From: Streptomyces sp. NRRL S-244
Lineage (GTDB): Bacteria > Actinomycetota > Actinomycetes > Streptomycetales > Streptomycetaceae
Length of the DNA stretch: 64,000 bases
NCBI RefSeq assembly: GCF_000717915.1
Contig: NZ_JOCX01000002.1
Location: 248,001 to 312,000, forward strand
Direction of reading: 5' to 3'
The notes beneath the pieces are model-generated. The model was not told the DNA's origin and did no database searches. It saw nothing but the letters and a program-made list of their open reading frames with translations. The position numbers and the translations under genes are program-made. Each line of letters begins with the position of its first letter. Position 1 is the stretch's first letter. Shown one piece after another: positions 34,603-43,702 of the stretch.

Positions 34603-35705
34603 GCTGCCTCCAGGGCAAAGGGACGGGACGCGAAAAGGACAGCGGCCGGATCGAAGGTCAGGGCGATGTGCGTGGCGATGGAATTGACGTCCCGCCAGGC
34701 CCGCTCCAGCGGACTCCCGGTGCTCTGCCCGGACGTACCGGAAGCGGAGAACATCCGATTGACGGCGCTGACGAGGAGCTCGGTGGACAGCGCGTAGTCG
34801 CGCACGTTGCGGGCGATCTCCTCTTCGGAGATCCGGGGGCCCCGGTCGGCGACGGACGCGGCCCGCTCCAGCAGCAGCATCGCGGCGTCGATCTCACCGG
34901 AGCTGCGGGTCAGGACGGCTTCGTACGTACTGAGGGCCGGCCCGGGACCCCCCACCCGCCCGCCGCCGCGCGCGAGCCGCTGGGCGGTGTCGGAGGTCCA
35001 CAGCTTGAGCGCGCCGCGCGCGGCACCGAGGGCCGCGGGCGCACACGACAGCCCGTTCACGGCCTGGATCGGCACGGTGTGGCCGTCGGACAGCCGCTGC
35101 CGGTCCGCGCTCCGCGACTCGGGGACGAACACGTCATCGACGATGACCGTATTGCTCCCGGTACCCCGCATCCCGGACCCGGTCCAGGTGTCCTTGACGG
35201 CATAAGCCCCCCGAGGCAAGGCGAACAACCGCGCGCCCCCGCCCCCGGGCAGGACGGCGCACACCACGACCCAGTCGGAATAGTCGACGCCACTGATGTA
35301 GGCCCAGCTCCCGGACACCCGCCACCCGCCCGGGGCCGGCACGGCCTTGCCCACGGGCGAAAGCGACCCGACGACGAAAACATCGGCCCCGCCGCCCCAG
35401 ACGTCAGCCTGCCCCTCCTCCGGCAGACAGGTGGCCACCCGAGCCAGACTGGCCGCGACGGAAGCACACCAAGCGGTGGCCGCACACCCCTCGGCGACGG
35501 TGGCAACGGCCCGGGCGAACTCACTGAAACCGCCCTCGACCCCACCGAGCCGTACGGGCACGAAATGCCGGGCGAACCCGCTCTCCAGCATCAGAGCCAC
35601 CACATCGGGAGTGAGCCGCCGCTGCTCCTCCGCATCGGCAGCCCGCCGCCGCCCCAACTCGCCCAACCCCCCGGCCCGCTCAACAAGCCCGGTCCCCGTA
35701 ACCAT
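34599..35705 (-). CDS. Acyl-CoA dehydrogenase-like flavoprotein
   Basis: A 368-residue protein of the acyl-CoA dehydrogenase/group D flavin monooxygenase superfamily. Features are [20 protein letters not shown] near the N-terminus, [20 protein letters not shown] in the middle and the all-alpha C-terminal domain. No catalytic Glu typical of CoA dehydrogenases stands out, and it resembles HpaB/HsaA-like FMN-dependent monooxygenases. As avenolide pathways use an acyl-CoA oxidase plus P450, an oxidative role in an acyl chain is possible. Coupled to the aldo/keto reductase by 4 bases. Confidence 0.82.
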
Positions 35706-35824
35706 CCTGCCTCCTCAAAAGACACCGATGAGCGGCCGGACCATCCCACACCCCCCTCAACCCCCACTCGCACCCCCCTCGAGCCAGGTCAGACCCAACT
35801 GCGTGGAGGTGCCGCTGATTCGGT

Positions 35825-35854
35825 ATACAAATCAGCCTTGCGGCTGATTTGTAT
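35825..35854. terminator. AT-rich hairpin upstream of the Beta-family gene
   Basis: A perfect 13-bp stem ATACAAATCAGCC with loop TTGC. Its AT-richness is out of character for the chromosome. It could be a terminator for upstream read-through, or an operator for the gene starting 72 bp later. Confidence 0.5.
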
Positions 35855-35925
35855 CTCTATCTGCGATGGCGAGTTCTCGTCACACTCTGGTGGGAGTGAG
35901 CGAGATATCCATTGGCTGGTGCTGA

Positions 35926-36999
35926 GTGCGCTGGGGGAAGCCGTTGGCATACGTTCCGATACTCAAGGGCAAGGCGGGGGAGTTCTCGGCGCTTGAGCAC
36001 GTCACGCCGGCGGTTCGCTCGTGCATCCGCCCCGTCATGGAGCTGGTCCCTGACCCGGACGTGCGGGATGTGCTCGAGACCTTCTGCGACCGTGCGATGG
36101 ACGCCGTGCCGAAGGGTGCCGTCCTGACTGTGGACTGCGGCGCCCTGCCAACGGCACGAGTCCTTGAGGGTGACGCCGGTGGCCCCATGGCCCGTCTCAG
36201 CGAGTCTCTCGCCCTCCGAGGCGTGGCCATGTGCCCGGTCATCCGGTACACGGACTCGCGAGACGTCCTGGCGGAGGCCTCACAGGCGATCGCTCTGCAC
36301 CAGAGTGGTGTCTGCCTGCGTGTGTCCGTTGCCGCCGGCATGCCGGAGCGTCTTCCCGGCCACGGACAGATCCGGGGGCTGCTCAAGGTTCTTCAACTGG
36401 ATCCGGAAGAGGTCGACCTGCTCATTGATGCCGGGCCGGTGGATTCCAGCATCGTGAGAGACCGATTGGCCGACCGCGCTCTGGCCGCGCTCACGACGCT
36501 CTCTCCGTGGCGTTGGCGGCGTGAGTGTGTTGCCGCCGGAGCGTTTCCCGCCAACCTGACCGGGTTTCCGAGGGGGCGGTCGACGACGGTAGCTCGGCGT
36601 GATGCGGAGCTCTGGCGGCGAGTCTTGAGCGGATGCCGCGGGAGGTTGCCGGACTTCGGTGACTTCGGTGTGACCCATCCACGGATGCCGACGCATTCTC
36701 GTGGGACGCCTGATCCCAACATGCGATACACGACGCCAGATGCCTGGCAGGTCTTCGTCTATCCGCGAGTCCGCTCCGGAAACGATGACTTTTTCACCCT
36801 GAGTGCCGACCTGGTCGCGTCTCCGTACTGGCCCGCGACAGGGGCGCGAACGTCATGGGGTGACGCACGTCTGAACGAGTGCGCGATGCGACAGAGGCCT
36901 AAAGCCGGCGGTGGAACGGAATGGCGGGCGTGGGCAACCTCGCATCACCTGGCGGTGGTTACGTCCGACCTCCATGCGTTGGGGCACCCAGGTCCGTGA
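35926..36999 (+). CDS. Beta-family protein (phage/defence-associated family)
   Basis: A 357-residue protein of the Beta protein family: opening LAYVPILKGKAGEFSALEHV, then RPVMELVPD, TVDCGALP and a late HLAVV segment. The family occurs in phages and in bacterial accessory regions; no biochemical function is settled. The GTG at 35926 directly follows a TGA in another frame, and no clear ribosome binding site is seen. GC is lower than the neighbours, and the AT-rich hairpin at 35825 precedes it, so horizontal acquisition is likely. It lies outside the AICE boundaries. Confidence 0.75.
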   Translation: MRWGKPLAYVPILKGKAGEFSALEHVTPAVRSCIRPVMELVPDPDVRDVLETFCDRAMDAVPKGAVLTVDCGALPTARVLEGDAGGPMARLSESLALRGVAMCPVIRYTDSRDVLAEASQAIALHQSGVCLRVSVAAGMPERLPGHGQIRGLLKVLQLDPEEVDLLIDAGPVDSSIVRDRLADRALAALTTLSPWRWRRECVAAGAFPANLTGFPRGRSTTVARRDAELWRRVLSGCRGRLPDFGDFGVTHPRMPTHSRGTPDPNMRYTTPDAWQVFVYPRVRSGNDDFFTLSADLVASPYWPATGARTSWGDARLNECAMRQRPKAGGGTEWRAWATSHHLAVVTSDLHALGHPGP

Positions 37000-37059
37000 C
37001 AGCGGTCCCCCGTGGCGGGGGACCGCCTTCCCGAAGCAGTGGGGCATCAACTGCGGGCG

Positions 37060-37656
37060 TCAGGACACGTCGGCGCGTACCGCCTTGCCAATCAAACCGT
37101 CCGTGTACGTCACCGTCTTCGCGGTGAACTTACCCTTGCCGGTGATCGCACCGGTCACGTTCTCGCCCGGGGCCAGCTCCACCGTGGCGATCTGGTCCTC
37201 GTCGGCACCGAGTTCAGCCGTGTGCTTGGTGCCGTTCGTGTCGGTGATCGCAAAGTAGAGCGGGTTCACGTTGATCGGCTTGCCGCTGTTGTTCGTGACA
37301 GTGACGGACACGCTCGTGTAGTCGTCGCCTTGCGCGATGACGCTCTTGTTGAACTCCGCCTTCTTGGCAGCAACGTCGACAGCAGCCTTCTTCTCCGGCT
37401 CGGCGGAGGACGGCTTGGACTCGGAGGCCTTCGCCGGCGCGGACGCTGCGGCGGCCGGCGGCGTGGATTCCTTCGCCGTCTTGTCGCTGCTCTCACCGCC
37501 GAGGACAGCCCCGATGACGCCGAGGAGCACGACGACGCCCACGATGCCCAGACACGAGAACCCCACGATCTTCCCCGCGTTGGACTTCTTCGGCGGCGGG
37601 GGCGGGTATCCGTACCCGGGCTGCGGCTGGCCGGGCGGCGGGAACTGCTGAGACAT
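37060..37656 (-). CDS. DUF4352-type membrane-anchored protein
   Basis: A 198-residue protein. A Pro/Gly-rich cytoplasmic N-terminus (MSQQFPPPGQPQPGYGYP) precedes one transmembrane segment at about 31-52 (IVGFSCLGIVGVVVLLGVIG). An Ala/Ser/Lys linker leads to an extracellular beta-sandwich of the DUF4352 type (YTSVSVTVTNNSGKPINVNP, ELAPGENVTGAI). Function is unknown; such proteins are common on actinobacterial surfaces. The ATG at 37656 is the only start that includes the N-terminal tail. Confidence 0.85.
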   Translation of the reverse strand: MSQQFPPPGQPQPGYGYPPPPPKKSNAGKIVGFSCLGIVGVVVLLGVIGAVLGGESSDKTAKESTPPAAAASAPAKASESKPSSAEPEKKAAVDVAAKKAEFNKSVIAQGDDYTSVSVTVTNNSGKPINVNPLYFAITDTNGTKHTAELGADEDQIATVELAPGENVTGAITGKGKFTAKTVTYTDGLIGKAVRADVS

Positions 37657-37938
37657 GGAAACCCCCACAGTGACGGGTGCGAATCCGGTCACCGTATGGA
37701 GATATGTGCGCGCGGGTGCGGCAATGTCCAAACCGTAACAATCGAGAGTTCAACTACTCGCCGCCCGCCACACTGGAGCCTCCCGAAGGAGGGGACCGCC
37801 GCCTCTCACCCACGCCCTTGCAGCCCTGCTGGTTCAGGATCCGTGTCGTCAGCGAAAAGCCTGCCGGCTGCATCATGAGCGATCGCCGACGTGCGCCTAC
37901 GGGAGGAACGATGGGGTGCGCACCGTGAGAGACAACGA

Positions 37939-37976
37939 GAAAGCCCCGGACTCAGTGGGACTGAGTTCGGGGCTTC
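37939..37976. terminator. Terminator hairpin, left of the AICE
   Basis: A stem pairing AAGCCCCG...CTCAG with CTGAG...CGGGGCTT. It is closely similar to the hairpin at 57266 beyond the right att site. This is probably the original downstream terminator of the tRNA-Arg gene, cut off by the insertion. Confidence 0.7.
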
Positions 37977-38018
37977 TTCTTTGGCACTTCAGCTGGCCAG
38001 TCACACTTACACATTGCT

Positions 38019-38068
38019 AGCTGGAGTGCCCCCGGCAGGATTCGAACCTGCGCACACGGCTCCGGAGG
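38019..38068. repeat. attL: 50-bp direct repeat (tRNA-Arg 3' half remnant)
   Basis: Fifty bases identical to 57346-57395. The repeat covers the tRNA-Arg from the anticodon loop to the discriminator base plus a few bases beyond. It is the stranded 3' end of the original tRNA gene, with no 5' half, so it is not a functional tRNA. Confidence 0.9.
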
Positions 38069-38209
38069 GCATGTCTAGGGGATCGCTGAGGTGCCACCTG
38101 ACCTGCGATTTCCTCGGAACCGGTTCCTCGGTAAACCGATCTCTATCGCATACCGTGCACAGGTCCCCGCAGGCACCCTTGTCAGACCCTCCACATACAC
38201 TCCTTGGCC

Positions 38210-39265
38210 ATGGCCAAGGGACTGATCTCGCGGGACGACATCCTCAAGACGCTGGAGGAGTACGACGCCTTGGGGCGCGACACCTTCCTCGACCGGTACG
38301 GCTACCGGGAGGCCAGCACCTACCTGCTGGTGCACGAGGGCAAGGACTACGACTCCAAGGCCATCGCCGGCGTGGCCCACAAGCACCAGCACGGCGAACC
38401 GCTCACTTGGCAGCAGTTCAACGGCGGCCTCGGCCAGGCGGTGGACTGGCTCAAGCGCGAGGGCTTCAAGGTCGTCGCCTCTCGCAACCCGAAGTGGACG
38501 AGGGACGAGCTGATCCTCGCCTGCGACCTGGTCGTACGGAACGGGTGGGAGGGCCTCGCCGCGGAAGACCCGCGCATCGCAGAACTCTCCGCCCTTCTGC
38601 AGGTCCTCGCCGCCTATCCCGAAGAAGAGCGAGCCGCCACCTACCGCAACTGCAACGGAGCGGCCCGGAAAACCTACGACATCGCGACGCATCACCCCGA
38701 CTACAGCGGGAAGCGCACCAACGGCGGTCGGCTGGACGTTGTTGTCCTTCAGGACTTCCTTGACCGGCCAGCCGCGATGGCCCAGGCAGCCCAGCTGCTC
38801 CGCGAAGGCCTGAAGGCAGGGACCCTTGAGACCGTCCTGGCCGAGGACGATGATGATGCCGAGGACGAAGCCAGCGCCCCTGAGGGGCGCGTGCTGTACC
38901 GACGACACCGCACCCGTGAGCGCAACAAGGGGCTTCGAAAGAAGAAGATCGCCGCGGTACTGAAAGCTGGCGGAAGCCTCTCCTGTGAGGCATGCGGCTT
39001 CGACTTTGCGCTGGTCTACGGCGAGCGCGGAGAGGGCTACATCGAGTGCCACCACGTAGTCCCGCTGCACGAGGCTGGCGAAGGGACCACGAAGCTCTCA
39101 GACCTGGCGCTCATCTGCTCGAACTGTCACCGCATGATTCACCGCAGCGCACCATGGCCCACGCCTGCCGAGCTGCGCGACCTAGTTCAACGACAGACGA
39201 CGAGTGCGGGGGCCGTGATGCCTGGCCCGAGGCATGCGGACACGTCAGTCGCAGGCGCGCGGTAG
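38210..39265 (+). CDS. McrA-like HNH endonuclease (type IV restriction)
   Basis: A 351-residue protein. Residues 3-88 match the N-terminal head domain of Streptomyces coelicolor McrA-like enzymes (ISRDDILKTLEEYDALGRD, YLLVHEGKDYDSKAIAGVAH). Residues 270-325 form an HNH nuclease: CEACGFDF, then YIECHHVVPLHEAG and LICSNCHRMIHR give the Cys4 structural zinc and catalytic HH. ScoMcrA cuts DNA carrying modified or phosphorothioate bases, so this is probably a modification-dependent nuclease. It is cargo at the attL end. ATG 38210 is preferred over TTG 38204. No ribosome binding site is obvious, so the mRNA may be leaderless. Confidence 0.85.
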   Translation: MAKGLISRDDILKTLEEYDALGRDTFLDRYGYREASTYLLVHEGKDYDSKAIAGVAHKHQHGEPLTWQQFNGGLGQAVDWLKREGFKVVASRNPKWTRDELILACDLVVRNGWEGLAAEDPRIAELSALLQVLAAYPEEERAATYRNCNGAARKTYDIATHHPDYSGKRTNGGRLDVVVLQDFLDRPAAMAQAAQLLREGLKAGTLETVLAEDDDDAEDEASAPEGRVLYRRHRTRERNKGLRKKKIAAVLKAGGSLSCEACGFDFALVYGERGEGYIECHHVVPLHEAGEGTTKLSDLALICSNCHRMIHRSAPWPTPAELRDLVQRQTTSAGAVMPGPRHADTSVAGAR

Positions 39266-39698
39266 GCCACGGCAGCGCTGCTGCACTGAGGCGGCCTTGT
39301 TGGTCATTGTTGGCAGCTCTAGGTCGCCGCTCGACGGTGAAGCCGCGGCCCAGGGGCGGATCCCGTTCGACATCCATCCTTGGGGCTGACACGTAGCGTG
39401 CTGACGTCGCCAGGGGTGTAGTCCATCGCCTCGTCGAGCAGGTCGAGTCGCTTGCGGTTGAGGGCAGTTAGCGGCGGGGGGGGGTCTGCTCGGGCGGGAT
39501 CAGACGGACAAGTCAGGAGCTTTCAGGTATGTCATCCGCACTAACTCGGCAGCCACTCGACACGGGGAGTCCCCATCTCGGTGATACCCGACGGATCGCG
39601 ACCGAGATAGCCCTACGCTGCTGTCTTCGACGGCTCGCCTGCTAGATGACGAGCGCTCCTCCTCTCCCGCATCCGAAAATATTGGGAAGGACTCTGGG
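39266..39698. other. Intergenic region, no gene seen
   Basis: Carries a run of nine G around 39476 and an 8-bp dyad ATCTCGGT...ACCGAGAT (39576-39608). That dyad could be an operator or promoter element for the next gene. No reading frame here has convincing coding character. Confidence 0.5.
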
Positions 39699-40865
39699 AT
39701 GCCAAGTTTCAAGGAATCGCTGCGCCGAGAAGCGAACGCGACTTTTCGCAGAGTTGTCAGTGAAGCCGTGGCGGCAGTGGATGATCTACCAGGCCTTGAT
39801 GACACGCAGCGAAATGTCCTTCGCAGGAAAGTGCGGCGCTCCGTTAGTCGATCCCGCGGCGCAAATCGCTATCGTGTCCGCCTCTGGTATCCGGTCGTCA
39901 ATTTTATCGTGGTTGCAAGCATGCTAGGACTCATCGCTGCAACTTCAGCATGGATGAAGCACTGGAACAGAGAGCCAGATGGGGGTGAAATTGGGATTGG
40001 CCTAGCCATCGGCTTCATCCTGCTCTCCGCCGTAGTTCTGGTGCCGAGTAAGACCAGTGGCCAAAATCGAAGAAATCGCCTCCTGAAGCAATTCTTTTTC
40101 TTGGCTTTTGTGGCCTACCCGTCCTCCATCTTGACATACGCTCTGACTCAGGACCCTTGGGTGTCCTACATCGCTGGAGCGGCGATCATTCCGATCTCGA
40201 TCTTCATCTCTTCCCTTTTCGTCGTGACAATTATGGGTAAAGTGATGAGGCGGCGCCCGGTATCGGCCGATAGCGTATACGACCGCACAGCGCTTGCGAT
40301 GCTTGAGACTGCGGCGCTGGTCTCGCGAAGTCGATCGGAGTGGCAGTCGAGTACGGTCTCACGTCGAGTAGTTGCGGCCATCGAGGACCTTGCGAGGACG
40401 TGCCAAGGTGGCCTATCTCTCCGCTCCCGGGTCGGGCGATGGCATGCCGACGTATTTTCTCGAACAGCTGTCGAGGCTTTGAGGGTTGCGCACGTAGTTA
40501 GAGAGCACAAGAAGCTGATCGTGTGTGCATCGAGTGCAGAAGACTTTGATAAAGTTGCCATCTCACTTAGTAGCGGACTCGATGCTCTGCTGGCCAATGA
40601 CCGAAGCAAGCTTTTGGAACACGCCCCTGATGTCGTACTCAAGGAGCGTGTTAGAGTCGTTGTTCGGCATCTCATTCCGGTGGTGCTGCTGATTGCCGCA
40701 GCCGTCATCCTTCCAATGATTCCGCCGCTCTCCGGGCAAGATAAGGTTGCCGATAGCGTTCGACTCACGTTCATTGTGGCAGCGGTTTTGGCGCTAGTCG
40801 CTCCGCGGAGTGAATCCTCAACACGGATTCTGGACACACTCAGCAAGGCGACGTCCTCAAAATAA
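39699..40865 (+). CDS. Unrecognised membrane protein in AICE cargo (388 aa)
   Basis: Family not recognised. The first 60 residues are charged and soluble. Hydrophobic segments lie at about 63-84, 96-116, 131-149 and 157-179, then a soluble helical region (about 190-315), then two more near 320-340 and 355-372. GC is clearly lower than the surrounding genome, like the next gene, suggesting recent transfer as a unit. ATG 39699 has GGAAGG upstream. Its place between two nucleases hints at a defence role, which is inference only. Confidence 0.75.
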   Translation: MPSFKESLRREANATFRRVVSEAVAAVDDLPGLDDTQRNVLRRKVRRSVSRSRGANRYRVRLWYPVVNFIVVASMLGLIAATSAWMKHWNREPDGGEIGIGLAIGFILLSAVVLVPSKTSGQNRRNRLLKQFFFLAFVAYPSSILTYALTQDPWVSYIAGAAIIPISIFISSLFVVTIMGKVMRRRPVSADSVYDRTALAMLETAALVSRSRSEWQSSTVSRRVVAAIEDLARTCQGGLSLRSRVGRWHADVFSRTAVEALRVAHVVREHKKLIVCASSAEDFDKVAISLSSGLDALLANDRSKLLEHAPDVVLKERVRVVVRHLIPVVLLIAAAVILPMIPPLSGQDKVADSVRLTFIVAAVLALVAPRSESSTRILDTLSKATSSK

Positions 40866-40989
40866 CGCTCACCTGAGGTGAATCGTCGCGGGTGGGCCGC
40901 CAGGTCCCCGCTAGATGATAGCCCGCCCGCAATTTTTCTGGTTGAGTTGCTGTGCGAGTATAACTGCAGAGTTTTCTTTTGGGAGAGAT

Positions 40990-41961
40990 GTGACCAGCAC
41001 TCCGGGTGTTCTTGTCGGTGCGTCTATACCCAGTGTCAGTGATTCGGCTCTGGCTGAAGTGGTGGCCGAGATTAAATCTCTTGATGGTAAGGGGCGCAAT
41101 TCGCTAAAGTCGCGTTTTGCGAGAGTGTTCCGTGACTCCATAGATGAGATTCTGGACGGGCGTCGTACTCGACGTTATAGGTTCAGTAAGGTGTCTCCTC
41201 CCGAGAAATCATATCTCGGCACCAAAGTAGAGATTCTGGTGCGTGACGAGTTCGGGTTCAGTGAGGGGGTTGATCTGGATTATCTGATCGCTGGCCACGA
41301 GGTCGATGCCAAATTTAGTTCAACCGGCGCTTGGATGATCGCACCCAAGAATATTGGTGAGATCTGTCTGGTAATGAGGGCCTCTGAGGAGACGGCGAAA
41401 TTCAGCGTCGGGGTGGTGCGGGCCACGCCTGATTTGCTGCGCCCAGCGAAGAACCGGGATAGTAAGAGAGTTATTCACGCTGAGGGGCAGAAGGAAATCG
41501 TCTGGTTGGTGAAGGAGGCTCAGTATGCGGAGAATCAGCTAATGGAGCTGGACCGTCGAGACAGCAAAGCCGTTGCGTCTGTCTTTGCTCTGGGATCGGG
41601 CCAGGCTCGAATTAATGAGCTATTCCGGCTTTTTCCGCTTACTGTGATGAATGGGACAACCGTGCAGACGGTTGCCTCGCAGTTGGATAGCTCTAAGCGC
41701 GTCCGTGAGGCTCGGGATGATCTCCGGGACAAGGGGGTGGTGATTCTTGGAGCCGACGAGCACTACCAACTTGTTGCGGCTGCTCTGGGCCTTCGCCCTA
41801 TCGCCAAGGGGACCTGGATCGGTGTGCCGCTCGCAGCGAAGACGCCGGGCCGTCTGGCCTTCGAGGTGGATGGGATCCACTACTGCGTCGCTGGTCCTGG
41901 CGAGGCTCGGGTAAAGGCCCCGGTTATTCTGAAGGGTTGGCGACCTTCATCCGTGTCATGA
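40990..41961 (+). CDS. NaeI-family restriction endonuclease
   Basis: A 323-residue protein close in length to NaeI (317 aa, from memory). The nuclease-domain residues align in spacing with the NaeI catalytic set: Glu81 (KVEIL), Asp97 (DLDYLIAG), Asp106 and Lys108 (EVDAKF), offsets 16, 25 and 27. Further matches are GAWMIAPKNIGEICLVMRAS and QARINELFR, the latter leading into the DNA-binding CAP-like C-terminal domain. The NaeI residue corresponding to Leu43 is Ile here. No DNA methyltransferase is adjacent or elsewhere in the window. The start is GTG 40990 with GGGAGAG just upstream; an ATG at 40915 would add 25 residues. GC is low. Confidence 0.9.
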   Translation: MTSTPGVLVGASIPSVSDSALAEVVAEIKSLDGKGRNSLKSRFARVFRDSIDEILDGRRTRRYRFSKVSPPEKSYLGTKVEILVRDEFGFSEGVDLDYLIAGHEVDAKFSSTGAWMIAPKNIGEICLVMRASEETAKFSVGVVRATPDLLRPAKNRDSKRVIHAEGQKEIVWLVKEAQYAENQLMELDRRDSKAVASVFALGSGQARINELFRLFPLTVMNGTTVQTVASQLDSSKRVREARDDLRDKGVVILGADEHYQLVAAALGLRPIAKGTWIGVPLAAKTPGRLAFEVDGIHYCVAGPGEARVKAPVILKGWRPSSVS

Positions 41962-42206
41962 TTTCCGGCGCCACCGGGGGGCGGCGGCGACCTGTGAGGG
42001 ATCCTGGCTTCCCGAGGCGGTGGGAAGCTTGATGGGGCGCGCCTGGCAGCTGAACGACCAACGCGTGTCTGACCCCAGTCCGCGCGGGACTCGGGGTGCC
42101 TACCGTTGGGCTCCGACGGGGACGCTGGGGCCTCGGCGAGAAGCGCTCAGCGTGCGAAGCTGGGGTGGTTAACGACTGCCGCCCAGGCTCAGGAAGAGGA
42201 GGCTGC

Positions 42207-42644
42207 GTGCCGCAGGCCAGTCCGCGAGGAACGTATTTGCTCATCGCGGAGTCGCTCCGCGTGAGAATCGCTGAGGGGCGCTACGCGGACGGTCTGCCGT
42301 CCGAGGCGGAGATCGGGCGCGAGTTCGGAGTGGCCCGTACGACCGTGCGCCGAGCCCTGCGAGCGCTGGAAGAATCTGGGGAGGTTGCCACCGTTGCTGG
42401 GGTCGGCCGGCTGGTGCCTGGAGGTGCCCAGCAGGCGCCCTACGAGCGGATCATGGCGGACCTGTTGAGGCAGATCCGTGAAGGTGCTCTCCCCGCCGGC
42501 GCCCGCCTGCCCAGTGAGGCTGTGATGGCCGAGGCCTACGGCGTTGCTCGCGGCACGGTGCGCCGTGCCGTTCGGGAGCTGGAGACGGCCGGGCACATTA
42601 GGGCCCAGCACGGGGTAGGAAGATTCGTCAGCAGCGCTACCTGA
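42207..42644 (+). CDS. Tandem GntR-type winged HTH protein
   Basis: A 145-residue protein with two GntR-like DNA-binding domains in a row and no effector domain. The first is YLLIAESLRVRIAEGRY, LPSEAEIGREFGVARTTVRR; the second RIMADLLRQIREGALPAG, LPSEAVMAEAYGVARGTVRR. It may control AICE genes, in the manner of KorSA/GntR regulators of pSAM2-like elements, though without UTRA domain. GTG 42207 with AGGAAGAGGAGG upstream is preferred; an earlier start at 42096 would add an implausible tail. Confidence 0.85.
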   Translation: MPQASPRGTYLLIAESLRVRIAEGRYADGLPSEAEIGREFGVARTTVRRALRALEESGEVATVAGVGRLVPGGAQQAPYERIMADLLRQIREGALPAGARLPSEAVMAEAYGVARGTVRRAVRELETAGHIRAQHGVGRFVSSAT

Positions 42645-42670
42645 ATCCCGACGCTCTCGGAGGCGTATCC

Positions 42671-43234
42671 ATGCAATTGGCCAAGTGGGCCCATGACCTC
42701 GCGGAATCGCTGCTCGCTGAGAGCCTGCCGAAGCGGTGGGCTCACTCGCAGCGCGTCTATTCGCAGGCTCTGACCCTGGCTCCGGCGCTGGGGGACGACG
42801 CCGAGCTGTTGGCAGCAGCAGCGATTGCACATGACGTCGGCTACGCCCAATCCGCCGTCGACACCAAGCAGCACATGATCGACGGGGCCCGATACCTGCG
42901 TGACGTGGTCGGAGCAGATCCGAGGCTGTGTAGCCTCGTCGCGTTTCATACGTCGTCGCCATGGGAGGCGTCCGAGCTGGGGTTGGCTGAAGCCCTGGCC
43001 GAGTTCGGCCCCGCGGAGCCCGACCTGGTGGACGCCATCACATTCTGCGACCTCACAAGCAGCCCGACCGGCGCGCTGGTCGATCCCGGCGAGCGGTTGG
43101 CAGAAGTGTTGGAGCGGTACGGCCCCGAACACGTCGTCTACCGAGCCGTCTCCGCGGCCCGTCCCGAGTTGCTGGCCATGGTGGACCGGGTAAGGCAGCG
43201 CCGGGCCGAGGCGGATGGGTGGGCTCTCAGCTGA
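42671..43234 (+). CDS. HD-domain phosphohydrolase-like protein
   Basis: A 187-residue protein with the HD signature: H in LPKRWAHSQRV, then AAAIAHDVGYA and the later D in VDAITFCDLTS. HD proteins are metal-dependent nucleotide or cyclic-nucleotide phosphohydrolases. It follows the GntR-type gene by 26 bp in the same direction and is convergent, with an 8-base overlap, to the Nudix gene. Homologues are common beside pif in AICEs. Substrate unknown. Confidence 0.85.
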   Translation: MQLAKWAHDLAESLLAESLPKRWAHSQRVYSQALTLAPALGDDAELLAAAAIAHDVGYAQSAVDTKQHMIDGARYLRDVVGADPRLCSLVAFHTSSPWEASELGLAEALAEFGPAEPDLVDAITFCDLTSSPTGALVDPGERLAEVLERYGPEHVVYRAVSAARPELLAMVDRVRQRRAEADGWALS

Positions 43235-43700
43235 TCCGGGGGACCGGTGACTCTCGGAAGCCCTCTTCGAGACGCCGGCGCGTAGTCGGCGACATGTCGA
43301 GCGAGACCACTTCGGACCGTGGAACCCATCGGACCTCGAAGGATTCGGAACTTACCTTGATCCCGCCGCCGACCGGTCGGGCGCGGAAGCAGAGCGAGAA
43401 CTCCTGGCGAACCTCGCCGTCCGCGAACGCGATGACGTGGCCGGGGTCGGTGAAAATGCCCACCAGTCCGATCACCTCAACGGTGATGCCGGTCTCTTCC
43501 CGGACTTCTCGGACCACCGTTCCGGCGATGTTCTCGCCGATCTCCTGTACGCCTCCCGGCATTCCCCAACGCCCGTTGTCCGACCGGCGTTCCATCAGGA
43601 CGGCGCCCTCGTCGTTGACGACGAAGGCCGTGACCGCGGGCACGATGCTGTTTGCCTTCGGCGCGGCAGGGTCGTTGAAGTAGTCGGTGCGGCGGCTCAT
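43227..43700 (-). CDS. Nudix hydrolase, Pif-like (AICE transfer immunity)
   Basis: A 157-residue Nudix protein. The box reads GVQEIGENIAGTVV then REVREETGI, fully matching G-x5-E-x7-REUxEExGU. The pSAM2 immunity factor Pif is also a Nudix protein that blocks redundant transfer, so by position this is a likely counterpart. The ATG at 43700 is used; a longer frame from 43850 would run into the neighbouring gene. It lies 2 bp after the XRE/PLD gene on the same strand and should be cotranscribed with it. Confidence 0.82.
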   Translation of the reverse strand: MSRRTDYFNDPAAPKANSIVPAVTAFVVNDEGAVLMERRSDNGRWGMPGGVQEIGENIAGTVVREVREETGITVEVIGLVGIFTDPGHVIAFADGEVRQEFSLCFRARPVGGGIKVSSESFEVRWVPRSEVVSLDMSPTTRRRLEEGFRESPVPRIS

Positions 43701-43702
43701 AG

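Noticed and set aside
35890..35925. 11-codon leader peptide before the Beta-family gene
   Set aside because: A short GTG frame ends just before the gene, but there is no attenuator structure tied to it and such frames arise by chance.
38019..38068. Second tRNA-Arg gene at the left att site
   Set aside because: Only the 3' half is present; the 5' half and anticodon stem are absent, so it is an att remnant.
40915..40989. ATG 40915 as the start of the NaeI-like gene
   Set aside because: It would add 25 residues with no counterpart in NaeI and no ribosome binding site; GTG 40990 has GGGAGAG before it.
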